The notes under the pieces were generated by a model, which was not told where the DNA came from, made no database searches, and worked only from the letters and a program-made list of their open reading frames with translations. 64,000 nucleotides of DNA from positions 124,001 to 188,000 of the forward strand of contig JBAMDO010000042.1 in assembly GCA_037074765.1 (NCBI GenBank), read 5' to 3'. The DNA comes from Mansonella perstans (taxonomy: Eukaryota > Nematoda > Chromadorea > Rhabditida > Onchocercidae). Shown one piece after another: positions 23,526 through 36,000 of this stretch (the first letter of the stretch is position 1; each line of letters opens with the position of its first letter). Position numbers and translations under genes: made by a program.

Positions 23526-25316
23526 ATTCTTTCTTGAAGAGAAAAATTGAATTGTCATTCGTATCCCTCTACATTTGTCAATTTTGTAATACAAAGTTAG
23601 CCTTTAATAGATATACAGTATTGTTATTCTTAGATATTATCTTATTATTTGGTCACTGTATGTTCTAATTAGGAGTTAAATTTAATGAAATATTACGAAT
23701 TAATGAAAATACTAAATGCCATAGCATTTTTAGCAATAAGAACTTACAATGCTTGTGAAACAAAATCTTTATGGGTGGACAATTTGAAAAGAGACAATTG
23801 TAGTGTGCTCAGGCTTTCATTGGAAAATTAACAGGACAGATGAGAAGTCTCACAATCTCCATTATTTTTCCTACTGTAACAATAGCTTGTGATAAGATAA
23901 GGAATAAGATAGTAATAATAGTTGACAGGAACCATCTGTCCCAAATGATTTGTAAAAAGTAACGGATTTAACAAAATTTCGACTAGCAAATTGCCTGTTT
24001 ATTCGTAAGTCGGTTTTAATATGAAATTAAAACTTTTATTCTTTTGCTATTTGAGGAAATTCTTTAGGAATTTTTAGCATAGCTTTTCTTTACTACTTTT
24101 TCAGCATTCATTTATGCTATCATTTAGCAAAAAATCAATAGAACATTTGAAAAAAAAAATCAATAGAACCTTTGATATTTCGCTCAGCTGTTGACATCAA
24201 TATTGAAGGTTCTGAGTATTTTGTATCGAAGGTAATTCTAGCTGAGTATTTTGAATTTCAGTGATGTAAAGTAAAAAATGACTGTTTATGAAAACTAAAA
24301 CCACAAAATCACTTGATGAAAATGCCATCTAATGAATCACAGCAAATCAATTACAAAACAAGTTTAATCAAAAGTACTAAATAGCGTCCTAATAATGGGA
24401 TGTTGATAGTAATTACCTGAACTGTAATTGCTACAGCGATGGGCCCATTATTACGTTTTTTAGGCCCTGCAATGAACAGTTAGTGCATTTTTGTGAAATT
24501 GATTTTGGCTAGCAATCTACACAGTTTTCAATAAAAACATTACATAAACATGGTTACATCAAAGGAAATGTAATAAAAACAAATTTTCAAAATTAAGGAA
24601 TATAATAATAACAATACTTTCGAATTAACTCACAACGGAAGATATTTTTACATGCGAGACTTTTAGCAATGAAGAAAACAAATAAAAGTTGCAAGCAACA
24701 CATTATCAAATTAGCATTCATCAGGTAAATATTTCTTATATGCACCTTGTTATCAGATAAACATTTCCTACATATACATCTCGTCATCTGGTAAACATTT
24801 CTTATAACACGTTGTTATCGAGTATCATGAATACAAATATATATATACATATCGAATAATTTGAGACTTTCTGAACAGAATCAGCTATTTGGCTAATGAA
24901 GAGGAAATAATTTATCACAGAAGTACCAATATTTGGAAGCCTAATGACTTCGAGAAAGTTGCAAGTTTTTTCTCCTTCCTTCTGCAAATTTTAAATGCTT
25001 TTAATGCCAAATAAACTGCATAAATAAATAATGTACAAAATAATACAAATATGGAAAATTCCACCATATTTAGAAATGGAATAGTCAGAAATTGTCAAAG
25101 TCATAAGTCCTACAGTACACTCTATTTTCTGTACAGTTAAGCTTATTCTAAATTCAAATCTAGGATTCATGCAGTGCTGAGAAACTTGCAAATGTCACTG
25201 AATCATTTAGAAAACTGCAAAAGGCAAACTTCAACTTTTTCCCTTGCTAGAAACGACATTTTAATTAAAAAATATACATCGATAGAGGTAAATTGACAAT
25301 CAGCAAACAATTAATT
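23524..25316. other. Intergenic, one isolated exon candidate
   Basis: No complete gene. On the minus strand 24466-24417 is a 50-base exon candidate with a good acceptor (CATTGCAG) and donor (CAG|GTAATT) and one open frame ('PKKRNNGPIAVAITVQ'), but I found no partner exons. A 34-base minisatellite of about three copies ('tcatctggtaaacatttctt' type) lies at 24718-24820. Confidence 0.5.
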
Positions 25317-25322
25317 TTTATT
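25317..25322 (-). terminator. Poly(A) signal of the TMEM41A-like gene
   Basis: AATAAA on the minus strand, about 35 bases after the stop codon. No other hexamer competes nearby. Confidence 0.6.
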
Positions 25323-25354
25323 TTATACCGCAAGTGATTGTTATACGGTAATAT

Positions 25355-27483
25355 CTAAGATACAGGTTCATTGGCACTTCTGTTTGTACAAGCTCTTTTC
25401 GTAATTTTACCGAAAAGAAAAACCATCACTGTCAGTCCAGTAAGCTGCAGAGTGCTTGTCAAACTGAACACTTCAGAAAAGTCTTTCAAATCAGCAAGAA
25501 CGCTTCCAGCTTGGACGCAGAGTAAGTTGTATGGAATCAGTCCTAAAATCCTTATATTTTTTAAAATAAATCAATGTTTGATGAGAAACTATAAAACAAA
25601 GAGACTGTTGATCAGCACTTAAAATCTGGAATGCTTTTTTAAACAGAAATCTATTTAAATACTGAGCAAATCCATTAAAATGAAAACCTTACACTTACAT
25701 ATTTTAAATTAACAATCATTAAACTAAATGAGAGAAAACTGCTGACCAATCAAAATAGACAAAGCGAACTTGCTCAGTGGAATGTTCACGAGAGGTAAAC
25801 AAATATTTAACAACCAGTGTGGGGTAAATGGAAACAATCGAGCACATAATAAAAAGCTGAATAGTCTACATCGATTTTCAGCAACCTGCAAAATATGTAT
25901 GAGTGACAATTTATTTAGCCCATAACATTATTATTCAGCAGTGATTTAGTATCTTCTCCCCTGACTATATCGTCGAATTGATAAGATATTACTCCCGGCT
26001 AAATTAAATAACATATCAAAAACTGAAAATTTTATTCCATAAGTCTATTAAGGTTTAGAGTTCGGTAAAGAAGACATATGTATTCCATATTCATATGTTA
26101 GAGATTTTCTCTTACAAAAAACACACTGGAACATCTGTCTAATAAATTATACCACAAAATATATTATTGGCTATTCATTCAAATTTCGATAACATTAACA
26201 AGCAGATGAAGTCTCGCTAATAAGCGTTAATAAGCCTCTTCATACTACTAACGCATGGTCTTTGCAGAGCGTTAAAAAAGAAATTAAGTATGAAACTTGA
26301 AATTATACTCAAATAAATTGGTTAATAGATTTCATATGTTGATGAAACAATCAATATAGTACTTCTTAGCAATCTAATAAATGTTTAACTTTCCTTGTCT
26401 TAAATCATTCTAAACAAATAGTCCTTTCGCCTAAATTCCGAACTCGAAGTGATCGTACATATACGTTGGAAAGTATTTCAATGATGAATTATGGTATGCA
26501 ATTTTATGCATGAAATTTGGTCAACAAATATTGCAAACAAATAACCGTAACTTTTAACCACCAGTTTCACAACAACATTTCTAAGTGACGGTCTGAAACT
26601 CACTTCATACCTTAGCCGCTGTAACTGAACACTGAAAAAATATTCAACGACAGGTCTTGCAAACCACAAACTCAACAGATAACAGCATGAAGCACCTGCC
26701 ATAGTCAGTGGGCATATTAAAAATAATGCTTTCCAACAACCGAACAATGCGCCTGCTAGCACATTCTGGAAATATTTTTAGTTTGGTATGAAATGTGGCA
26801 TCTTTTTCATAGAAAAACTTCGAGAATTAATAAAAATATAAACCAAAAGAGATCTGTCTAGTTATATAATGTAGAGAATTTTGGTTTTGCAAAAATGTGA
26901 GCCGTTGGCTCAAATAATACGAAGATTATATTTTTAAATCTTTGGAAAGTAAGTACCATGGCAAAAGATCCAGGAATAGCAAACGACTGTTTGTACAAGT
27001 ACGTAAGACTGAATAATATTAGGAGATAGATGGAATGTTTCTCTCTGAAAAAAAACAACGAATAATTCTTGACTATATAGAGCCCATTCGTTTCCATGTT
27101 ATCTTTGCATCTTCTGGAAAGTAGATAAATCATATCGAATTTTTTTTAAATTTCCGAAAATCGTACACTAAGAAATCCGAAACGAAATTTAGAATCCCCT
27201 AGTAGCAATATCCTATGCAGTAGTTCAAAATTATACTTGAAGTTGAATAAAAAACATTTTAGTTTTTCTTATCCGAAATAATTTTAGAATTAAAACACAC
27301 TAACCTGTACTTGCTGAAATAGTCGACAAAAACATTTAAATCAGCGATGGTTCTCGGGAAATAACTGTTAGACTTATTATAAGCTACAGAAGGGAATAGT
27401 TCGGGTCTTAAGCCCCATGTAAGGATTAGTGTAAGAGTTGATGTAACGAAGACAAATAAAAATCCACCCAAATGTCGAAGCAT
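25355..27483 (-). CDS. TMEM41A: TMEM41A-like VTT/DedA-domain membrane protein, 5 exons, 251 aa
   Basis: Exons 27483-27305, 27044-26957, 26765-26604, 25885-25747 and 25542-25355 join in frame. The protein has an N-terminal membrane span (residues ~5-24) and then a VTT (SNARE-associated/DedA) domain. Conserved stretches in order are 'YLYKQSFAIPGS', 'NVLAGALFG', 'GASCCYLLS', 'LCARLFPFTPHWLLN' and 'GLIPYNLLCVQAGSVLADL', matching the order and spacing of vertebrate TMEM41A. VTT proteins of this group sit in the ER or Golgi; the relative TMEM41B is a lipid scramblase needed in autophagy, and a similar role here is inferred. The C-terminus is Lys/Arg-rich after the last span. An in-frame TAA lies directly before the ATG, which fixes the start. 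The intron 3 donor is GAA|GTGAGT; an earlier GTATGA would break the frame. Confidence 0.95.
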
Positions 27484-29929
27484 TTAATTGAAAAGCTTCA
27501 AATGAAGGTAAAATAAATAATACGTTAAAAACGTTTAATGTAACCAATGTTCCAAACTAAACTTCATAGTTCTTTTACTCATTGTAAAAGGCATATTAGT
27601 AGTACATACATGTAAAAGAGAGAAAAGGAAGAAGAAAGAGAAAACAAATAAGACTAGACAAAAAATGGAATGGAAATGCTGAGAAATAACTCTTAACCTC
27701 ATTAGCCAATCAGTAAAATTTACAATTCAGAGGTTACCAAATACACATTAATTAACGAATAACAGCATTTCATTGCATATCACATCCGTTGCAAACCACC
27801 ATCCACTAGTTGGATCACTCTGATTGAAAATTATTATCCCATCCTATGATTGTGGCTGACACTTCTTGAACCTTCACTCGATACATAATCCAGCCATCTT
27901 TAATACCTTAAATAACATTCATTCAAATTCTTTAAATCATTTTCAATACCTTTTCGTTCGATAACCATAAGAAGGTTAATTAATAGTTTACAGAAATCAC
28001 AGCTTCAATTAATTACAATTTATTTCATTTGTTGTTCTTCAAACACACACACACACACACACACACTCGATTGTTATTATCCATACTGCTAGGTTCACAT
28101 TTTTAGAGATCTATATTGAATGAAATATTTAGAAAAAGCTTTTTTTAAAGTAAATGATTGAAATTGTTCCCTGTGCTGTTGCATTGTTTCCCACTTTAAA
28201 CTTAACACTAAACGACAAATGTTAAAACTTATAATTAAGATCACTGAACTTGAACAACCACCAGTATCCATCATTTCATAAGAGCGCTTAGACGGAATTT
28301 GAATATTTTACATCTGTTACTTCTTTCTATAGATATTCATTGTTAGTTTGAGCGGAAAATAATAATTGTTAATTTGACAATTGCGGGAAAGTTAATTGCA
28401 CGGCACACCAAATCTCCTTGAATTAAGAAAAAAAAATATTTCGTAAAGAATTTAGAAGAAGAAGTTACTTTTCACACTTAAAACATAAATCCATTTGAAA
28501 ACTATAACTAACGCATGTGATTTGCAACCCATTTCTGGCAACGATTTTCAATAAAATCTGTGAATTCTTCAAAAATTTGCCAGAACTATTTACTGCTTTG
28601 ATCATATTGTGTTCACGAAGAAAAATTGAATTCAAAGAGCGATCTAAGAAGACATTTCTCGCATGTACACATAGAAAAATATGAATTACATTGAATGTCT
28701 ACATACTAATATGGTTAAATAAGTGAAATCTAAACTATAACCCCTAGAAAATGATTTCAAACATTGCATTACACGACGGCCTTGATGAACGAGTTGAATT
28801 CAGTGATAGCTGAAGCTTATTGGAGTCAAAATTGGCCAACGATTGGCCAAGCAATATGGCAATAAACATGCCAGAACATTCCTTAGATGCTTTTTTTTTC
28901 TTGCGTCAATTAAAAATAAGTTAAACATAATAAGCCGTTATGCAATGCAACATCTTCTAAAAAATATTGCTACAGATAATTGCACATAGATGATTTAAGG
29001 AAATCATAATTACAATTAGCTTCTAAAATTTTTAAATTTTAATTCTATACAGAAGAGGATTCGCAATAATTTCATCGATTCTCGTAATGAAGCTTTCCTG
29101 GTACAGAATCTCATACTTTTATAGAACACATCAATTCTTTCGTTTTAAATAAAAACTAATTCAAAATCAGATAAATATTTTTTTTTTATTTTTTCAAATT
29201 GCGAATTTTTCTGCAAAAGAAAAAAACACTGAAATACGTTCCATAGAAAGAGAGAGGGAGAGAGAGAGAATCTCTAAATTATTTAATAGTGAATTCTCTT
29301 CTTATGTGAATAGATAACGAAGTACAATGGATTAAATGTAGTGTGTAATGGTTAAAGAAAATTCCAAGCTAAATAATGAATAAACAGACACTTAGTTGTT
29401 GATAATATGCTAAATTATCAACTTAGAATTTAAAATTAAAGCAAATTAATTAGCAAAGAATATAATTACCATTAAGGCGGCTATCATAATTGCAAAAAAA
29501 CCCAAGTAATGATGAAAATAGAAATAAAATAAAATTATGCCTGGATTCTGTATGCAAAAATTTAAATAAAAATATTGAAAGAACAAAACCATTTGCCTAT
29601 TAGAAGCATATTTTAAATTTCATCTTTCAAATTCAAATTCAAAGAAAACCGGCATAATTTAGCAGAACTCTATTGATGTGACAACAAAGAAAACCGGCAT
29701 AATTTAGCAGAACTCTATTGATGTAATAACAAAGAAAAAACCCATGTTAAAATTATTTTGCTATTATTAAGAAACAAAATTAGAGATCCTTTACATTAAA
29801 ATGATTTCGTTAACCATCTTTTTCAAAGATTTACACTTCCAATGACAAGTCAATCGATGAAGAAACAATGAATGAAAAGTTTGATCAAATCAATGATTAC
29901 TCTCTCATATAAAACTAAGCTTATGTGAA
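27484..29929. other. Intergenic, repeats only
   Basis: No convincing exon in either direction. It holds a (CA)n run at 28043-28066, a (GA)n-type run near 29250-29270 and two tandem copies of a 45-base unit at 29641-29735 ('aaaaccggcataatttagca' in each). The TMEM41A promoter should lie in the first few hundred bases. Confidence 0.6.
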
Positions 29930-29935
29930 TTTATT
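29930..29935 (-). terminator. Poly(A) signal of the SLC4 transporter gene
   Basis: AATAAA on the minus strand, about 100 bases after the stop codon of the bicarbonate transporter. Confidence 0.55.
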
Positions 29936-30035
29936 AGCAATCATCGATTTAAAAACATTGCACTATCCATAAAACACTATTAATAATTATTGCAAATCAT
30001 TGCACTTTGAAGTATAAACTATTCGACGATGACAT

Positions 30036-33000
30036 CTATGATTTAGTTCCCGATTTCTGATTATCCAGTAACGGTGTCTCCTCGTTATTCGACTGTATGT
30101 TGGAATTTGTTGTTTCTGGCTTAGTGACCCGTATAATTATTGCATCATCATCTTCGTCATCATTATCATCTGGAATCTTCATTTCAGGCGCTGATCTGGA
30201 AATTCGTCGACATTTGTAAGAGTATTTTTTCAAATCTTCCAAACGTTCCAATACACACTTATTTTTTGCAATATGATCAAAGCTGTTGTAGCAATATTTA
30301 TCACTAACAACAAATAAACTTCACTAAAAAATTAGCCTAGTGTAAAAATATAAGATAACATATTTCACGTCATCAATTTGCAAAATGGCAAATTTAAAAA
30401 ATTAGTACAACAATTAAAGTTTTGTGTTAAATTATTTACAACAGTATGAAATGTAGACAAGTAAATTAGACCTCACCTTAGTCGTCTTTATCACGATTTG
30501 AATTTCACCCAATTTTAATTATCTTTAATGCATGAACAGCAAAATTTATCAACGCTACATACTAAGATAAAACAATCACGTGAAGGTTAAAGGACGCAAT
30601 TTAAACATTTTCCTTTCTTTTTTTTGTTCCTAAATTCTAATTAATGGACATATGCATTAATTAAAATTATTTTCCGAGATATATGCTATCGAAGTTTCAC
30701 ATTACATGGTTACATGAACATGAGGAAAGTGACGCCTCCTAAATGTTATTCAAGACTTCATACTTCAGATTAGTAATTAAATTTCAACAGTGATTTTCAT
30801 ATACACTGTTCCTTCATCAGATGATTAACTTAAAATCGTAATGTGCAGAGCTTAAGCAGTATGAAAGGCACATTAATCATCTTTATAATATATTTTTGAT
30901 TTAAATTGAAATACCTCTAGTAATTAAAGCATTACGAATCCATAATAGATCATTATGTAATAAGTCTCCAAATCCAAAATTTAGAAAATCTGTTACGGAA
31001 AAATTTTACAAATAATTGCTAATGATTTTGTGATGCGCTTTCCATATGAATATGCACTAGTGCATCTTCTTATACGCAAGTTTAATAAAAAAAAAAAAAA
31101 AAAGAAAAAAAAAGTCAAAAAATATGAAAGAGTCGAGAAATGTTTTCATAGATTAACCGAGCTATCAACCATCATTTGGATAATTGAATTTTTGTTGCTC
31201 ACTGTCTACACTTATTTAATTTGCTTGGAAGTGACAAAGACATATCATACTCGTATGTCAACATTATTCATTAACTCTCTCACCATAAGAATCCCACTTG
31301 AACTTTCTATTAAATCACATTATGAAGTACCTACTAACACTCACGTAGCTGTTGTTGTTGTTGAAGACAACTGATTCGTGCCCGAAGTGATATGCTTCCA
31401 CATTCCAGTTTTGTTTACTTCATTCGAAATATTCATTTTGTGAATATTATGTGAAGGCTCTTGGATTGCTGCCAACGGAATCTTGATTACTTGTCCAGAT
31501 GCTGTCGGAATATGCAAATGTGCTTCTGTCTTCACCGCATGTATCGTACCTTGATTCTCTTCCAGGTCTATGTCGAATTCTTCCTGAAACAACGCTCATT
31601 TCAATTTAATGTAGTGAAGTAGCTTGAGTCATGTTCAAAGACTAAAAATCGCCTGGAAAAATATGTCATCAGAACTGATAAAATAAATCAATGCATCAAA
31701 ATACTCACCACACTTTTCTTCCTCTTCATGTCTTCCTTCTTTCTTAAGTGAAAATCAGGCATCTTATCATCCAGATAACGTAAGTCTTTTTCCGTAAAAA
31801 ACTTTTCCATGATCTTTCGAACAGCAACCATTACCACCAACTGAAAAAAACACTGATATTGTTCAGAATCACAATGAATTCACTCCTCCATAAAAAGAAT
31901 ATTAACATAAAGCATGTCAAAATTGTCAATAAAAAATGTGTATTTTTTTTAAAGTATTTTCTTTCGTACGAATTTGCAACATCATGTCCACACAAGACTC
32001 TAACAGTTAATAAATTTGAAGAATATAATTCAAATAAATTCAAATGAAAGACAAACCATAATTGGAAAAGCAATAGAAGTTTTCTTGATAGATTTGACAA
32101 TCCACAAAACTGCAAGACATGCTACCTGACAAAATGTGAACTTATGAATCACTGAAATTGGCACATGTCGAATGTAAATCGTATCTGGTTGGTACCTAAA
32201 ATGATACTCGGCTTTTAAAACATAAATCTGGAATAAGATAGACAGTATGTTTGAGATTATTAAATTATTAGGAAACATAATGCCTTGTAGTATAACTTGC
32301 AATGATATCATTACTCAAAACATATTAAAAGACTTTTATACATATATTGTTTTCATCACATACCAAATTAGAAAAAAGCAAACCAATTAGGGTTACACAA
32401 CAGTAAAATTGTTTTTAAATGAATTTTAAAAGACTGAAGAAAAAATTTCAAAAAACTAATCTGAAAAAGAAAGCTCGTATAAAACAAACTTCATTGGCAT
32501 TAGTAAAAGAAGAATTCTATCGAAAAGTTGTATGCCTCCAAGTGCAGCGATACCCATGTATAGAAATACACCGTATAACACAGGCATTGGTATATGACTC
32601 AAGATACCCGTCATTAGTACCGATGAGCCAATAAATATGAAAGTGATAATACCAGTCACTCGTTGTTCCCTACAATTTATGATATGGAAACAAGCAATAC
32701 TTTTAGAATACCATTCGTATAAATCATTCGAATTTCTTTAAATTATTATGATGAAAACAGCGGAATACTGAAATTCATCAATTACTGCATGAAACATTTT
32801 TTCTGATGACTACTGGCTATTTCTGGAAGAGGCCTGCACATATCATCGAACTATTTGCTTTAGTCGTCTAACTGATAAGGTTCTTAGGATTTTGAAACTG
32901 CTTAATTTATTGGTAACTGACAGAAGTGTCCTTTTCATTTTCTAAACTTCCTGAAGTGTAATGGATCTTAATATTACTTGAATTTCATTCTAACGAGCCT

Positions 33001-36000
33001 ATCGACAAACTCTGAGCATATCGTAAAATGACCAACAGATCTCACTTAATTTTTTGCTACAAAGTCTTCTAAACTCCAATTTTTAAGGTAAGTATACTAA
33101 CAACTGAGTACCACTTTAAGCAGAAGATTTCATAACTTCAATAAACTTACCGAACACCAATAAACTGAGCAACTTCACCCGGAGCTCTAGATTCTGATTC
33201 TAGTTTCAATGAATTAACATGGTTTATTGAAAGTACCGTGGCCGCCACATATATGGGTAATCCAAGTGTGCCAACCAGGAGGATAAGAAATGATAAAATA
33301 CATAAATCCAAATGATAACCATATCCCTGCAAAATTCATTATGTTAATGAAAAATTCAAAACGAGACTGTACTTTTTGGAATTAAAAAAAAAAATTTCTC
33401 CAAATTTATTTTACGTTTTCAACTGAAGGAATAAATTTAATTTTTTCATTAACTCAAAAATAAATTATGTAGCAGATTTATTTCATTTGCTAGAGATGCG
33501 CAGATATTTGTTCAATGCAATATGTCTTTTAATGTTAAAGGCATCTAAATTGTTTCACTTAATTCAATCGATTCGTAAATTTTAGCGATTTAATACGACC
33601 TAATAATAAAACTCAAAAATTCTGCATGCCCACATTTCGAATTAAATTAAATTAAATTAAAATTCGAATCAAATTAAGCAATCAAGAAATAAAAAAAAGA
33701 AATCAAATACCTTCTTCAACTTATTTTCTTTACGATTTACAATAACGGTGGTAATCTGTTGATCCATAAAAATCAGAATACATGCAAGTATTGCAGGTAT
33801 GAAAGATACAAGTGCCGTCCAAAATGGATTACCATTAAATGGTGGTATATACCATCCACGTCCTTCCCATGTAGGCTGAAATGAAATCATTATCACATTT
33901 TTGTTCATTTAAATTTAACATTTTGATGATCAATTTTGAAGATTACAATTTTAGAAAATGTAGAAAATTCTGAGAAATTGTGGATTGTCAGAATTCATTT
34001 CCTACTCACAAAGATTCTGTTTGTATTTCGATCCCTGAAAATTTTCCATTGTTAGCTTTATATTTAATATCTGTTCACAAAAAAAAAAAAAAAATTACTC
34101 GAAAAGTGGAAGGGACATTAAGCTTGGGAGTGCTGATGCCAACATACATATCAATGGAAGTCATGATAACAATGGCAATCATTACTGCGAAATCACTGAA
34201 AATTTGTCGAATTCGTGATGGGAAATAACAAGTGTTCCTCATTTTCTGCAAATACAACAAAACTGAAATGAAATGTGGCACAAAAGTGAATAGCTACTTA
34301 GAAGTATGTCTTACAAATAGATATCTAAGTAAGCAATGAGACTTATTCTTAACAGAAAAAGCACAGTTCTATCGATTATCGAATAATAATATCAATGAAT
34401 CGTAGCAGAAAAATCGATTCAAAATAGTCCTGATTAACAACAAAGACTGCTGAATGGAGAACTATTTGGTGAAAGCACCTAATGTCAAGGTATGTATAAC
34501 CTTTCCCTTCCAGAAGATTCTCAGAAATTTTGATGCCAATAATAAAGCACCTACTTTAATTGGAATTTATCAAATTTGTTTTGGATTTAAAGGAAGTGCA
34601 TGAAAAAAGACACCTGGTCCCGAAAATTTTAGCTTCAAATAAAAACACAGCAGAATTTCAAGACAATTTACATTTAAATGTCTGAAAATTAAATTTGAGC
34701 AATTTAAAGTTTTGTGCAAATTATCAAGTAATGAACTTTAGAACAAACAGACCAGCGGCTTCCAACCTGTGATACGTGAGAACTAAAATACGAACCACAA
34801 GGACATCGGCGCAATGATTAGAAAATAGGCGGCAGTTGTTTTCATTTTTTTAACAAGTAAGCTGAACCAAAATGTTAAAGGTTTTGTTAAATTTTATTTT
34901 CAAATGAACAGAATTTATTAATTTTGAACCTTGTGGTCCTTGCTAGGAACGAAAAAAAAACCAATACGGCTACAAATATAAAAGACAATTAAATGAAAAT
35001 TATAATAATAAGAACAAAGCAAAATTCATTAAAAACTCTCATCAGTGAAAAGCTAACATCTACGAGATACTGTAATGGTGGTATTTGAAATAGAATTATA
35101 TTCATAATACTCCGTAGTTTTTCAAAATGAATATTATATTTCGAATCAGTGATTTCAAATTTTACTAACTACCTGAGGTCTACCATAATTTCGAGAAAAA
35201 AATTTATTGGCTCAAATATAGAAAACTGTCCTATGATGAAAATTAAACGTGACAAAAATCTATCAGTGCTACGTTACACATCGAGAGATGATGTTATTAA
35301 CCACAGAAAACTGTTCCCTACTTAATGGATATCTTTTTTTTTGTACTTTTTTTTTCAAATTTCTTTTGAAAAAGAAATTACGACGAAATGAAAATACCTT
35401 GAAGACAGTCGCTAATGTAAACGTGCCCAACATCAGTACCAATGACATCAAAAATTTATCATAAAGTATGAAGCATCCATCACCTTCCAATGTACCATAC
35501 AAACTTCTGCACCGATCAAAACCGACCTGGAATAGAGTATTATTAGAAGAATAATTCACTGAAGGAGTAATTTATTTTAGCACTTGTATTTGAAATAAAA
35601 TCTTTTTCATTACTGAAAATCTTTTTACTTAAGTAAAAATGGAGCAACAGTGAAGAAACACTTAAAAAAATAATTAAAAAAAAAGAATTTTTAAAAAAAC
35701 TATAATTTTCGAATCCTAATATCAAATTTAAGGAAAAAATAAAACAGTCGGTCTAGCAGATTTTTTTCAGAATTATAATACCAACATCACTTAGAATAAC
35801 CAGGTTTTATGATAGAAGAGATTGACAAAGAATAGTTGCCTGAGAATAATCGATAAAAGTATTGTTATGAACGATATCTTTCCAGTTGTTTTTCTCGATG
35901 ACACCCAGAGCTTTTACTACAGAAACATCTCTCCCAACACAACGACATAGCGCATGAGGATTCTGAAATGTCAACCTATAAAAAAAAAAAAAAAAAAACT

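Noticed and set aside
23403..23668. Open frames with Leu-Ser or Arg-Glu repeats
   Set aside because: They come from the CT microsatellite; no splice or family support.
26478..26603. Continuation of the TMEM41A third exon as a longer open frame
   Set aside because: The frame runs into intron sequence; the GTGAGT donor at 26603 and the match in the next exon define the end.
29641..29735. 45-base repeat considered as a CRISPR-like array
   Set aside because: There are only two adjacent copies with no spacers, in a eukaryotic genome; it is a simple tandem duplication.
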